Assembly (NCBI GenBank): GCA_900019385.1
Contig: FIZJ01000039.1
Span: forward strand, 1-64,000
DNA length: 64,000 nt
Origin: an uncultured Clostridia bacterium
GTDB lineage: Bacteria; Bacillota; Limnochordia; Darwinibacteriales; DTU012
Direction of reading: 5' to 3'
Shown: positions 24,407 through 33,384 of the stretch, piece after piece
How the letters are laid out: each line of letters begins with the position of its first letter
Position numbering within the stretch: the first letter of the stretch is position 1
Translations under genes and position numbers: made by a program
Notes under the pieces: generated by a model
Databases searched by the model: none
Told to the model about the DNA's origin: nothing
What the model saw: only the letters and a program-made list of their open reading frames with translations

Positions 24407-25156
24407 TTACACTGTGTGTCGGCGGTAAGCCGCCGGCAGGGATCGCTTGTGTCTGGACCGTTCATGCATCCTTTCAATGATTTCCCGGTCGGGATCGGGT
24501 ATCCGCTGCCCGCTGAGGAAGGCATCGATCATGGCGTAAGTTGTGCCCATCTCGCCTTCGTCTGTTTGTCCTGCCCACAACCCGGCGGAAGGTTTCTTGA
24601 CGATGATTTGCTCCGGAATCCCCAGAATCTTGGCCATGGCATAGACTTCACCCTTGGTGAATTCCACCAAAGGCAAGAGGTCACATGCGCCGTCGCCGTA
24701 TTTGGTGAAGTAGCCGGTATAGTATTCCGCTTTGTTGTCAGTGCCGACGACAAGGTAATCAAGAGCGTTGGCGGCCGTATACAGCGCGCACATCCGCAGC
24801 CTGGCCCTTAGATTGGCGTCGGCGCTCCGCCGGTTGAGCCCGGATGAAGCATACTGCTGGTTGAGGGCGTCCCAGACCTTGGCCAGCATTTTGGCGTGTT
24901 CTTCGGTCAAATCCATCTCAGCATAGGCCAAGCCCAGCTTTTCCACCACCAGCCGAGCGTCGGCCGCATCCTGCGGATCCGAGCTGATGGGAAGAATCAG
25001 CCCCAGTGATCTGTCGGGAAATGCCCGCTTGATCAAGGCTGCGGCCACTGCCGAGTCAATCCCGCCGCTCACACCTACAACCAAACCGTTGGCATTGGCG
25101 GCATCCACCTGCTCCTGCAGCCAACCTGTGACCTTGTCAATCTCACGCTCCAGCAT
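24407..25156 (-). CDS. nadE: NH3-dependent NAD+ synthetase
   Basis: A 249-residue ATP-pyrophosphatase-loop enzyme completing NAD synthesis from nicotinate adenine dinucleotide and ammonia. The SGGIDSAVAAALI P-loop is near residue 31, YLVVGTDNKAEYYTGYFTKYGDGACDLLPL near 128-157 is the substrate loop, and KPSAGLWAGQTDEGEMG near 188 is the family C-terminal loop. There is no glutaminase domain, so it depends on free ammonia. ATG 25156 has GGAGG seven bases upstream; the GTG at 25162 merely overlaps the glnA stop. Coupling to glnA joins two ammonia-using reactions. Confidence 0.93.
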   Translation of the reverse strand: MLEREIDKVTGWLQEQVDAANANGLVVGVSGGIDSAVAAALIKRAFPDRSLGLILPISSDPQDAADARLVVEKLGLAYAEMDLTEEHAKMLAKVWDALNQQYASSGLNRRSADANLRARLRMCALYTAANALDYLVVGTDNKAEYYTGYFTKYGDGACDLLPLVEFTKGEVYAMAKILGIPEQIIVKKPSAGLWAGQTDEGEMGTTYAMIDAFLSGQRIPDPDREIIERMHERSRHKRSLPAAYRRHTV

Positions 25157-25158
25157 GT

Positions 25159-26487
25159 TCACACCTCCAGGTATTTATCGATTTCCCATTGGTGCACTTG
25201 ACGGGTGTATTCATTCCAATCCTGCATTTTCGCCCTCAGGAAGAAGGTAAGGATATGATCGCCGAGGACGGATTTGATCACCTCGTCTTGCTTGAGGCAT
25301 TCGATGGCCTCCTGCAGGGAGGCCGGCAGTGAGGCGATATCCAGCCGTTTCCGCTCTTCTTCACTCATTAGGTAGACGTTCTGGCTCAGGGACGGCGGTG
25401 GTTCAATGCTGTTGGTGATGCCGTCCAACCCGGCCTTGATGATCGCGGCGAAGGCAAGATACGGATTGCACGAGGGATCAGGCGAACGGAGCTCGATCCT
25501 GGTGTTGGCTTTACGGCTGGCAGGAACGCGCACCAAAGCCGAGCGGTTGTGGGCGGACCAGGAAATGTGCACCGGAGCTTCATAGCCGGTGATCAGCCGC
25601 TTGTAGGAATTGACCAAAGGATTGGTGATCGCCGTGTACCCGGGGGCATGGCGGAGCAGCCCGCCGATAAAGTACAAGGCTGTTTTGCTCAACTGGTACT
25701 GCTCGTTGGGATCGTAGAAGAGATTGCTGCCGTCGTGATCCACCAAGGATAGGTGGGTGTGCATGCCGGAACCGGCCGCATTGAAGATTGGTTTAGGCAT
25801 AAAGCTCGCCACCAAGCCGTGGCGGCGGGCGATGGTTTTGGCGACGAATTTCGCAGTGGCGACACGATCAGCGCTGCACAGGGCATGATCATACTTGAAG
25901 CCGATTTCATGCTGCCCCGGAGCGTTTTCATGGTGGGAAGCCTCCACTTCGAACCCCATTTCCTCCAAGGTGACAACAATGTCCCGGCGCGCCATCTCGC
26001 CGCTGTCGACAGGCGCCATGTCGAAATAGCTGGCTTTGTCGGTGAAAGCGGGGGTTGCCCGCCCATATTCGTCCAATGGGAAGAGGAAAAATTCAAACTC
26101 TGGGCCGGCCATCACCGAATAACCCAGGCTTTCTGCTTCCTGAAGCACTTTTTTGAGAACATACCGGGGATCGCCCACAAAGGGCTGCCCGTTGGGATAG
26201 TAGACATCGCAGATCAGCCGGGCTTCGCGCATTTCCGGATCGCACCATGGGAACACGGCGAAGGTATCCAGGTCGGGGCGGAGATTCATGTCCGATTCTT
26301 CAACGCGTGCGTATCCTTCAATAGCCGAGCCGTCGAACATGATCTCGTTGTCAAGGGCCTTGGGAAGCTGTTTGATGGGGATGGCGACGTTTTTCACCAC
26401 TCCCAGGATATCGGAAAACTGCAGCCGGATAAACTTGATTTTCAGTTCTTTCGCCAGGGCGAGAATGTCTGTCTTTGTCTTGGCCAT
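25159..26487 (-). CDS. glnA: Glutamine synthetase type I
   Basis: A 442-residue type I-alpha glutamine synthetase making glutamine from glutamate, ammonia and ATP. FVGDPR, GPEFEFFLFP near 115, the HHENAPGQHEI metal site near 195, FMPKPIFNAAGSGMHTHLSL near 235 and NPLVNSYKRLI with ARIELRSPDPSCNPYLAF are all present. The length matches the alpha type and no adenylylation-type extension is visible. ATG 26487 has AGAGGA about ten bases upstream; a longer in-frame extension to 26538 covers the leader and is rejected. A consensus promoter lies 42 bases upstream. No clear GlnR operator was seen. Confidence 0.94.
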   Translation of the reverse strand: MAKTKTDILALAKELKIKFIRLQFSDILGVVKNVAIPIKQLPKALDNEIMFDGSAIEGYARVEESDMNLRPDLDTFAVFPWCDPEMREARLICDVYYPNGQPFVGDPRYVLKKVLQEAESLGYSVMAGPEFEFFLFPLDEYGRATPAFTDKASYFDMAPVDSGEMARRDIVVTLEEMGFEVEASHHENAPGQHEIGFKYDHALCSADRVATAKFVAKTIARRHGLVASFMPKPIFNAAGSGMHTHLSLVDHDGSNLFYDPNEQYQLSKTALYFIGGLLRHAPGYTAITNPLVNSYKRLITGYEAPVHISWSAHNRSALVRVPASRKANTRIELRSPDPSCNPYLAFAAIIKAGLDGITNSIEPPPSLSQNVYLMSEEERKRLDIASLPASLQEAIECLKQDEVIKSVLGDHILTFFLRAKMQDWNEYTRQVHQWEIDKYLEV

Positions 26488-26528
26488 CGGCGCTCGTTCC
26501 TCTTTAATGAAAATTGTAATCTTATGCA

Positions 26529-26558
26529 ATAATACCACTAAGCTGAGGCTATTGTCAA
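26529..26558 (-). promoter_or_regulatory. Promoter of glnA-nadE
   Basis: On the minus strand a perfect TTGACA at 26558-26553, an 18-base spacer and TATTAT at 26534-26529. The leader to the glnA ATG is about 35-40 bases. Confidence 0.78.
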
Positions 26559-26625
26559 TCTAAGATAGAGGAATTGAATCTGCGGCGGCGAAAAAGATGG
26601 TAAGATATTCTTGGAGGTGTCCACC

Positions 26626-27798
26626 ATGGCCTTTGACCAAAAACAGATGCGCATACCCGGGCCCACTCCCGTACCGCACGAGGTGGCGGCTGCCTCTGCC
26701 AGGCCGATGGTCAATCACCGCGGCCCGGTGTTTAAAAAAGTGATGATGGATGTACTAGAACGGCTGAAACCGATCTTCCAGACCCAGAACACAATCCTGG
26801 CCTTGACGGGCTCCGGTACCTCCGCAATGGAGGCCAGCGTCGCCAACTTGGTCAACCCCGATGATGAAGTTTTGGTTTTGGTGGGCGGCACTTTCGGCGA
26901 GCGGTGGGCGAAAATCTGCCGCGCTTATCAGGCTAAAGTGCATGTCCTGGATTACACTTGGGGAGAAGGTGCGGATCCGGCACAGATCGCCGACTTTCTC
27001 CGGCGCAATCCGCGGACGGTGGCGGTATTTGCCACGCACAACGAATCATCGACTGGTGTTCTCAATGACCTGGAAGGAATCGGGGCGGCAGTCAGGGAAT
27101 CGGGAGCTCTTCTCGTCGTCGATGCCGTAAGTTCTCTCGGCGGAGTGGAACTGAAGACCGACGCATGGGGGATCGACGTGGTGTGCACAGCCTCCCAAAA
27201 GTGTTTGATGGCACCTCCGGGCTTGGCATTCCTCAGCCTTTCCCAACGGGCGGAGCAGCGCGTTTTCGAGGTTTCCAGCCCCCGTTTCTATTTTGATCTC
27301 CGGGTTTATCTTGAATGGTTGAAAAAGCACGAGCCGCCGTTTACGCCAAACATTTCCTGCTTTTTCGCGTTGGAAAAGAGCTTGAGCTTGATTGAGTCCG
27401 AGGGGTTGGGCAGCGTTTTCGCCCGGCACCTGCTCCTGCGGGACATGGTCCGCGCCGGGCTGCAGGCGCTTGACCTTCCCCTATTGGTCGAGGATAAATG
27501 GGCATCCCCGACCGTTACTGCTGTAAAACCGGGCTTCTCTGACATCGGCCGGTTCTTGGCCGCTCTCAGGGAAACCGGAGTGGAACTGGCCGGCGGCCAA
27601 GGCCGGCTGGCGGGGCAGATTTTCCGCATCGGCCATATGGGCAGCGCCGCGCCTGTGGATATGCTGGCCACTTTGGCAGCGATCGAGGCGCAGCTTGGTG
27701 GCGGCGGCAAAGCGGTCAGTGCGGCAGAACAAGTGTGGAACAGAGCCCGGCAGGGCAAGCATGTGGGAGGGCAAGGCAGTGAAGGCCATTTTATTTGA
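26626..27798 (+). CDS. Class V aminotransferase (alanine-glyoxylate / serine-pyruvate type)
   Basis: A 390-residue PLP enzyme. N-terminal IPGPTPVPHEV and MVNHRGPVF are typical of the AGXT/PucG/SPT group. ALTGSGTSAMEASVAN near 62 binds the cofactor phosphate, VVDAVSSLGGVELKTD near 165 carries the aspartate, and the Schiff-base lysine is in ASQKCLMAPPGLA near 190. The amino donor and acceptor cannot be told from sequence. ATG 26626 has GGAGG eight bases upstream. The final 20 bases overlap the next gene. Confidence 0.9.
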   Translation: MAFDQKQMRIPGPTPVPHEVAAASARPMVNHRGPVFKKVMMDVLERLKPIFQTQNTILALTGSGTSAMEASVANLVNPDDEVLVLVGGTFGERWAKICRAYQAKVHVLDYTWGEGADPAQIADFLRRNPRTVAVFATHNESSTGVLNDLEGIGAAVRESGALLVVDAVSSLGGVELKTDAWGIDVVCTASQKCLMAPPGLAFLSLSQRAEQRVFEVSSPRFYFDLRVYLEWLKKHEPPFTPNISCFFALEKSLSLIESEGLGSVFARHLLLRDMVRAGLQALDLPLLVEDKWASPTVTAVKPGFSDIGRFLAALRETGVELAGGQGRLAGQIFRIGHMGSAAPVDMLATLAAIEAQLGGGGKAVSAAEQVWNRARQGKHVGGQGSEGHFI

Positions 27799-28441
27799 TC
27801 TGGACGGCACTTTGTTGGACTCGAGTTTCGACACACTGATCCAAGAGTATTTTCAGGGCATATCGGCGTTTTTTTCCGAATGGCTGCCGCCGGAACAGTT
27901 TGTCAAGCATCTTATGGCCTCGACCCATGTGATGCTGGCAGACAATGATCCCAACCGCACCAACATCCAAGTCTTCGCCGACGATTTTTTCCCGCGGACT
28001 AACCTCGATCCTGGCTTGATCAATCTCTTTGACCGTTATTACCAGGAAGAGTTTCCCAAATTGAAGTGTCTGGCAAAGGCCAACCCACTGGCGAAAGAAA
28101 TAGTGGAACTGGCATTTGCCAATAATACCAAAGTAGTGATCGCCACCAATCCAGTGTTCCCTCTTGCGCCGATAGCGGAGCGGCTGCGCTGGGCAGGTGT
28201 TCTTGATTACGCCTATAGTTTGATCACCCACGGTGACATTATGCATTACTGCAAGCCGAACCCCAATTACTTCCTGGAGATCAGCGAACTTATTGGTGTC
28301 GCTCCAGAGGACTGCCTGATGATCGGAGACGATCCCGAGTTCGACAGCCCGGCGGCAGCGGTGGGGATGGATCTGTTCCTGCTTGAGGAGGGCAGGTCGC
28401 TGGCGGACGCTATGGAGTACATCTCGGCGAAAAGGAGATAA
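27779..28441 (+). CDS. HAD-family phosphatase
   Basis: A 220-residue haloacid-dehalogenase-type hydrolase. Motif I LFDLDGTLLDS is at the N-terminus, motif II around VVIATNP near 115, and MIGDDPEFDSPAAAVGMD near 180 is motif IV. GTG 27779 is used because GGGAGGG lies seven bases upstream and the motif starts five residues later. It overlaps the aminotransferase and sits six bases before cdaA. The substrate is unknown. Confidence 0.83.
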   Translation: MKAILFDLDGTLLDSSFDTLIQEYFQGISAFFSEWLPPEQFVKHLMASTHVMLADNDPNRTNIQVFADDFFPRTNLDPGLINLFDRYYQEEFPKLKCLAKANPLAKEIVELAFANNTKVVIATNPVFPLAPIAERLRWAGVLDYAYSLITHGDIMHYCKPNPNYFLEISELIGVAPEDCLMIGDDPEFDSPAAAVGMDLFLLEEGRSLADAMEYISAKRR

Positions 28442-28447
28442 AACACG

Positions 28448-29227
28448 GTGAGTTTCACGGTGCTGGACGCCATAGACATCCTGATTGTGGCTTTTGTGAT
28501 CTTCAAGCTGCTTAATGCCATTCGCCATACCAGGGCAGTGACTCTAATCAAAGGTTTGGCCGTTGTCGTGCTTGCAGGGGCTGCCGCCCAGGCATTCGGC
28601 TTGAAGACCGTCAATTGGCTGCTTGATCAAGCCACCACCACAGTTTTTGTGGCCCTGCCCATCGTGTTTTATCCGGAGCTGAGGCGGGCATTGGAGCAGC
28701 TGGGCCAGGGGACCTTGTTCGCCAAAGCGGTTTCCACTGACAAAGCCGATGCCGACATGGTCATCAGCGCAGTGGTTCAAGCCGCTTTTAAACTGAGCTC
28801 CCGGAAAGTGGGCGCTTTGATCGCCATCGAAAGAGAGCTTGGTCTTATGGAGTACGCCGATACCGGCGTCCACCTCGACGCAGTACTCTCGGAACAGCTT
28901 TTGGCAAACATTTTCGAGCCCAACTCACCGCTCCATGACGGTGCGGTGATCATCCGCAAGAAAAGGATCCAGGCAGCGTCATGCCTCTTGCCCCTGACGG
29001 AAACAAGGCTTGAGTCCCAACTTGGCACTAGGCACCGGGCCGCGGTCGGTTTGACAGAGCAGACCGACGCGGTGGTTGTCGTTGTTTCGGAAGAAACAGG
29101 CGCTGTTTCCCTGGCGGTGGGGGGCCGTTTGAGCCGCTATCTCACCGAGAGCAGGCTGCGGGAGCAGCTGCAGGCGTATCTTTACAGGCATGAGCATGCC
29201 CTCGGTTCCAGGGGGATGTGGAGATGA
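28448..29227 (+). CDS. cdaA: Diadenylate cyclase CdaA (c-di-AMP synthase)
   Basis: A 259-residue membrane-bound diadenylate cyclase forming c-di-AMP from two ATP. Three N-terminal transmembrane helices span about residues 5-75, and the DisA_N catalytic domain follows. Both signatures are intact: PLHDGAVII near 160 (DGA) and GTRHRAAVG near 193 (RHR). The GTG start has AAAGGAG nine bases upstream. The order cdaA-cdaR-glmM is the conserved Bacillota arrangement, and CdaR and GlmM modulate CdaA in studied species. The product is the ligand of the riboswitch at 838-962, so synthesis and one sensor are both in this window. Confidence 0.96.
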   Translation: MSFTVLDAIDILIVAFVIFKLLNAIRHTRAVTLIKGLAVVVLAGAAAQAFGLKTVNWLLDQATTTVFVALPIVFYPELRRALEQLGQGTLFAKAVSTDKADADMVISAVVQAAFKLSSRKVGALIAIERELGLMEYADTGVHLDAVLSEQLLANIFEPNSPLHDGAVIIRKKRIQAASCLLPLTETRLESQLGTRHRAAVGLTEQTDAVVVVVSEETGAVSLAVGGRLSRYLTESRLREQLQAYLYRHEHALGSRGMWR

Positions 29228-29925
29228 GGAAGATTGGATGGAGCAGGCTGGCGGGCCATTGGTTTATGCGGCTCAGGGCGTGGTTTAAGGATGAAAACCT
29301 TTATTTCCGGTTTTTCGCACTTTTCTTGGCAGTCATCTTGTGGTTTTTCGCCGGCGGCCACAGCCGCCTGATTCCAGCAGAACCGGCTGCCGCCAAGCGC
29401 CAGCTGGCTGTGGTTGCAAGATTCGCCGGTGAACTCTCACCTGGGCTGGGGCTTAGATCCTTCGCTGTCGAACCTGAAACCCTTGATGCCAGCATTCCTC
29501 CGGAACTGGCCGGGACCGTGGAGGCTTTGGTCACCGAACCAATCTGGTTAACGGGACTGGCCGCTGGTGAATATGATCTGATGATCGGCGTAGTCAAACC
29601 TCCCAAGGTTGAGCTTGCCGTCCCTGCGGTGGTCCGGGTGAAGCTGGTTATTGCCTGGATCGGAGCGCCGTTTGTACAAGAACAGATGCCGTCACCTGTT
29701 CCGCCGGCACCGTTCCCCGAACCGGAGCCTGAACCTGAGCCGGCACCGGAACCGCAGCAGCCCGAGGAGCCTGCGCCCGGCGAACCGATTCTACCTGTCG
29801 AGCCCGAACCGGAGCCGCGGCAGCCCGAGGAGCCTGCGCCCGGCGAACCGATTATACCTGTCGAGCCCGAACCGAATCACAGCAACCGCTGGATTCCTCC
29901 GCCGAAGATCCCTGATTCGCAGTAA
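29224..29925 (+). CDS. cdaR: CdaR-like YbbR-domain regulator of CdaA with a proline-rich tail
   Basis: A 233-residue membrane-anchored protein. One transmembrane helix (FFALFLAVILWFFAGG near 25-42) is followed by an extracytoplasmic beta-rich region resembling YbbR units, probably one or two against four in B. subtilis CdaR (about 480 residues). From about residue 160 the protein is almost all Pro, Glu and Ala, including a 21-residue unit repeated twice. Such tails often span peptidoglycan. ATG 29224 overlaps the cdaA stop (ATGA). Family assignment rests on position, topology and weak YbbR features. Confidence 0.8.
   Translation: MRKIGWSRLAGHWFMRLRAWFKDENLYFRFFALFLAVILWFFAGGHSRLIPAEPAAAKRQLAVVARFAGELSPGLGLRSFAVEPETLDASIPPELAGTVEALVTEPIWLTGLAAGEYDLMIGVVKPPKVELAVPAVVRVKLVIAWIGAPFVQEQMPSPVPPAPFPEPEPEPEPAPEPQQPEEPAPGEPILPVEPEPEPRQPEEPAPGEPIIPVEPEPNHSNRWIPPPKIPDSQ
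29758..29880 (+). repeat. 63-bp tandem repeat in the cdaR proline-rich tail
   Basis: Two adjacent copies (29758-29820 and 29821-29880) are nearly identical over their first 54 bases, with one visible C/A difference. They encode QPEEPAPGEP followed by ILPVEPEPE or IIPVEPEPN. Confidence 0.88.
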
Positions 29926-29973
29926 AGCCGCGGGGTGAAACAGGAATAGAGTCAGATGAGGAGGTTTTGGAAA

Positions 29974-31314
29974 ATGGCAAGATTATTTGGTACTGACGGA
30001 GTTCGCGGAGTGGCGAACAAGGAACTTACACCGGAACTGGCGCTTAAGCTGGGGAGAGCGGGGGCAGTTGTCCTGGCTGAAAAAGCGAAGCGGCGTCCGA
30101 AAGTCCTGATCGGCAAAGACACCCGCATCTCAGGCGACATGCTCGAAGCCGCGCTCATCGCCGGCACCACCTCGACTGGGGCGGACGTTTACCTTTTAGG
30201 AGTGCTGCCCACCCCGGCGGTGGCTTACTTGACCAAGCTGCTCAAGGCAGATGCCGGAATCATGATCTCCGCATCCCACAATCCTGTTGAGGACAACGGC
30301 ATCAAGTTTTTCGCCGATACTGGATTCAAACTTTCGGATCAGACCGAAGATCAAATCGAAGAGCTGATCAAGACCGGAGTGGGCTCGTGTCCGGTCGGTG
30401 CTGACCTGGGCAGGGTGTACCATCAGGAGAACGCTCTGGATTTATATATCGACTATCTATTAAGCACTGTTGATCTGAATCTGGAAGGGCTGCACATCGC
30501 AGTTGACTGTGCCAACGGCGCGGCGTCCATTGCCGCCCCGGCCGTACTGAAAAAGCTGGGCGCCCGGGTTTCGGTGATCAATAATCAGCCCAACGGGATC
30601 AATATCAACGTCAACTGTGGTTCGACCCACATTGAAGTGCTGCAGGAATATGTAAGGCAGGTCAAGGCCGACTTCGGCTTCAGCTATGATGGTGACGCCG
30701 ATCGGGTCCTGGCCGTAGATGAACAGGGCAATATAGTGGACGGCGATCAGATCATGGCCGTCTGCGGGATGCATTTACTTACCCAAGGGCGTCTGCCTCA
30801 CAGAAAGATAGCGGCCACTGTTTATTCCAACGGCGGGTTGAGCCAAGCCTTGGAACAGGCAGGCGGCGAAGTAGTCACCACCGCCGCCGGCGATCGGTAT
30901 GTCCTGGAGGCTATGCTTGAGCACGGGCTGGCTCTCGGTGGCGAACAGTCGGGGCATATCATTTTCCTTGAACACGGCACCACCGGAGACGGAATTCTCA
31001 CTACGCTTCAGCTTTTGTCGGTGGTGGAACAGTCAGGCAAAAAACTGTCAGAATTGGCACAAGTCATGCCTATCTATCCCCAACTGTTGAAAAATGTCAG
31101 GGTGACGTCGAAAGAGGGTTGGGATCAGAACCCGCGGATCTGCCAGGCCATCGACGATGCCAAGGCCCAGCTTGGGCCGAAAGGCCGGATTTTTGTCAGA
31201 GCCAGCGGCACAGAACCGAAAATCCGCGTGATGGGGGAACACCCCGACGCTGAGCTGCTTTCCCAAGCGGTTGACAAAGTAGTGGAGGCAATCCAGGCTG
31301 AATTGGGGGCTTGA
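29974..31314 (+). CDS. glmM: Phosphoglucosamine mutase
   Basis: A 446-residue enzyme converting glucosamine 6-phosphate to glucosamine 1-phosphate for peptidoglycan precursors. LFGTDGVRGVAN starts the protein, the phosphorylated serine lies in ISASHNPVEDNGIKFF near 100, the Mg-binding DGDADR is near 240, GEQSGHI near 325, and the phosphate loop RASGTEPKIRVM near 410. ATG 29974 has GAGGAGG nine bases upstream, which excludes ATG 29956. It closes the cdaA-cdaR-glmM cluster. Confidence 0.95.
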   Translation: MARLFGTDGVRGVANKELTPELALKLGRAGAVVLAEKAKRRPKVLIGKDTRISGDMLEAALIAGTTSTGADVYLLGVLPTPAVAYLTKLLKADAGIMISASHNPVEDNGIKFFADTGFKLSDQTEDQIEELIKTGVGSCPVGADLGRVYHQENALDLYIDYLLSTVDLNLEGLHIAVDCANGAASIAAPAVLKKLGARVSVINNQPNGININVNCGSTHIEVLQEYVRQVKADFGFSYDGDADRVLAVDEQGNIVDGDQIMAVCGMHLLTQGRLPHRKIAATVYSNGGLSQALEQAGGEVVTTAAGDRYVLEAMLEHGLALGGEQSGHIIFLEHGTTGDGILTTLQLLSVVEQSGKKLSELAQVMPIYPQLLKNVRVTSKEGWDQNPRICQAIDDAKAQLGPKGRIFVRASGTEPKIRVMGEHPDAELLSQAVDKVVEAIQAELGA

Positions 31315-31320
31315 GCCGGC

Positions 31321-31351
31321 TGGAGGAGGGCGTGAAGGGATTGCCTCCTCC
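31321..31351 (+). other. Hairpin after glmM without T-tract
   Basis: GGAGGAGG near 31322 can pair with CCTCCTCC near 31344. No T-run follows, so it is more likely an mRNA-stabilising stem than a terminator. Confidence 0.4.
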
Positions 31352-31429
31352 GATCAAGAATGAGTAAAAAGTGAAAAAAACCGAGATTGCCCATTAGGCC
31401 GGATTGGCGGGCAGATGGAGTGAAGGTGG

Positions 31430-31810
31430 ATGGCCGAGGTCATCAAAGGTTGCGGGGTGGACATCATCGAAATTGACCGCATCGCCCGGGCGATGCGGAA
31501 ACCCAGGTTTATCCAGCGCGTGTTCACAGCTGAAGAACAGCGGCTCCTTAGTTCCCGGCCAGTACAATCATGGGCTGCGCGTTTTGCCGCCAAAGAGGCC
31601 GTGATGAAAGCTTTGGGCTGCGGCTGGCGGCACGGCGTGGGCTTTCAGGATATCGCGATCCTGCGGGATCAGAACGGGAAACCGTTAGTCGAGCTGAGGG
31701 GACAGGCTCAGGAGATCGCCCGCAGGCAAGGGGTGGCTGTAGTCCACCTCAGTCTGTCCCACAGCCGGAGTGTTGCCGTTGCTTATGCTGTCTGTGTAGG
31801 AAGGGGATGA
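31430..31810 (+). CDS. acpS: Holo-[acyl-carrier-protein] synthase
   Basis: A 126-residue phosphopantetheinyl transferase that activates acyl carrier protein. The Mg-binding aspartate is in GCGVDIIEIDRI at the N-terminus and the glutamate in WAARFAAKEAVMKALGCG near 47-64. VVHLSLSHSRSVAVAYAV ends the fold. The length is typical of AcpS. The stop overlaps the start of nnr by four bases (ATGA). Confidence 0.93.
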   Translation: MAEVIKGCGVDIIEIDRIARAMRKPRFIQRVFTAEEQRLLSSRPVQSWAARFAAKEAVMKALGCGWRHGVGFQDIAILRDQNGKPLVELRGQAQEIARRQGVAVVHLSLSHSRSVAVAYAVCVGRG

Positions 31811-33384
31811 GGCCAGTGGTGCTGGTGACAGCAAAGGAGATGCAGGCAATTGACAGGCGGGCCATTTCTGAACTGGGGATTCCCAGCCTGGTGCTGATGG
31901 AGAACGCGGGAGTGGCTGTGGTCAGAGAACTGGAACGTGAATTCGGCGACCTTGAGGGCAAAAGATGCCTGATTCTGGCCGGAAGGGGCAACAATGGCGG
32001 CGACGGACTGGTTATTGCCCGCCATCTCCTCAACCGCGACGCGAAGGTCAAGGTGTTTCTGGTTGCGGAAGAACGGGATCTGAGCCAGGACTGCAGGGTC
32101 AACCTGGAAATATTCAAGAAACTCCAGGGCGAAATCCATGTGATCAGCCCGCCGGTCCTGTCTAAGCTGAAAATCAACCTGGCTCTGAATGATCTGGTGA
32201 TCGATGCCATGGTGGGTACAGGATTCTCCGGCCAGTTGAGGGGCGTCCTGCCGGAAGTGGTGGAAATGGTTAACGAGTGCCGCACGCCAGTTGTTTCTGT
32301 CGATATCCCCTCAGGTGTCGACCCCACAACCGGCGCAGTGCAGGGGCAGGCTGTGCGCGCGTCGCTCACAGTGGCCCTTGGGTTCATGAAAACCGGCCTG
32401 GTGCTGTACCCCGGCCGCGAGTACTGCGGTAAAACCTGTGTTGTGGACATCGGCCTTCCCAAGAACTTGGCCGGGGACATCAAACGCCGGCTGACAAGCG
32501 GACAGATCATGAGCGAGCTGCCTAAGCGCCCGGCTTGGGGCCATAAAGGAACTTTCGGGCACTGCCTGGTGGTGGCCGGCTCGAAACCGATGACGGGCGC
32601 CGCCTATCTTGCCAGCCAAGCTCTTTTGCGGGCTGGCGCGGGTTTGGTTACCCTCGCGGTCCCAGAATCGATCCGGCATCTGTTCCCGCCGGGCGAGGTG
32701 ATTACAGTACCAGTGGCCGAAACAGGCGCCGGGTGTTTTGGGATTTCCAGCATCGAGCCGCTGCTTAAAATCATGGAGAGAAAAGATGTACTTGTGGTTG
32801 GGCCCGGGCTGGGTTCCAACCCTGAATTGGAAAATGTGATCAGGGCCTTGCTGGAGAGTTGGCAGGGGCCGTTGGTCTTGGATGCCGACGGGTTGAACCA
32901 TATCGGCGATCGGTCCCGGCTGCAGTCCATACCGGAGAAGGTGCGTCGCAAATGGGTGTTCACACCTCATCCCGGCGAACTGTCGCGCCTTCTGAAGGTA
33001 CCGGCGGCGGAAATCAATGCCAACCGCATGGACACAGCCTGGTCGGCCCATCAGGAGCTCGGTGTGAACCTTGTTCTTAAAGGAGCACCGACCATCATCG
33101 CCGGTGACAACCGAATGTATATAAACAGTACCGGCAATCCGGCCATGGGCACCGCCGGGATGGGCGATGTGCTCACCGGCATCATCGGTGGGCTGCTGGC
33201 CCAAGGCATGGATCCGTTCTTGGCCGCCGCCGCGGGAGTATACGCCCACGGCAGGGCAGGCGACCACTTGAGCTCTAGATACGGCAAGCGGGGGATCATC
33301 GCATCGGACATGCTCAAAGTGATTCCCCTGATGCTCAGCGCCGAGGAGGGAGAATATGCAGGCCAAAGACATTATGACCACTGA
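31807..33384 (+). CDS. nnr: Bifunctional NAD(P)H-hydrate epimerase / ADP-dependent dehydratase
   Basis: A 525-residue metabolite-repair enzyme restoring damaged NAD(P)H. The N-terminal YjeF epimerase domain (1-215) has MENAGVAVVREL and AGRGNNGGDGLVIARHL near 55. The C-terminal ribokinase-like dehydratase (225-520) has WGHKGTFGHCLVVAGS, FTPHPGELSRLL near 385 and GTAGMGDVLTGIIGG near 450 with the catalytic GxGD aspartate. ATG 31807 overlaps acpS; a longer open frame from 31570 is a shadow inside acpS. Its 3' end overlaps the CBS gene by 29 bases. Confidence 0.94.
   Translation: MRPVVLVTAKEMQAIDRRAISELGIPSLVLMENAGVAVVRELEREFGDLEGKRCLILAGRGNNGGDGLVIARHLLNRDAKVKVFLVAEERDLSQDCRVNLEIFKKLQGEIHVISPPVLSKLKINLALNDLVIDAMVGTGFSGQLRGVLPEVVEMVNECRTPVVSVDIPSGVDPTTGAVQGQAVRASLTVALGFMKTGLVLYPGREYCGKTCVVDIGLPKNLAGDIKRRLTSGQIMSELPKRPAWGHKGTFGHCLVVAGSKPMTGAAYLASQALLRAGAGLVTLAVPESIRHLFPPGEVITVPVAETGAGCFGISSIEPLLKIMERKDVLVVGPGLGSNPELENVIRALLESWQGPLVLDADGLNHIGDRSRLQSIPEKVRRKWVFTPHPGELSRLLKVPAAEINANRMDTAWSAHQELGVNLVLKGAPTIIAGDNRMYINSTGNPAMGTAGMGDVLTGIIGGLLAQGMDPFLAAAAGVYAHGRAGDHLSSRYGKRGIIASDMLKVIPLMLSAEEGEYAGQRHYDH

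Noticed and set aside
31570-31806. 79-codon upstream extension of the nnr frame
   Set aside because: It lies wholly inside acpS in another frame. The YjeF domain begins directly after ATG 31807, which overlaps the acpS stop.
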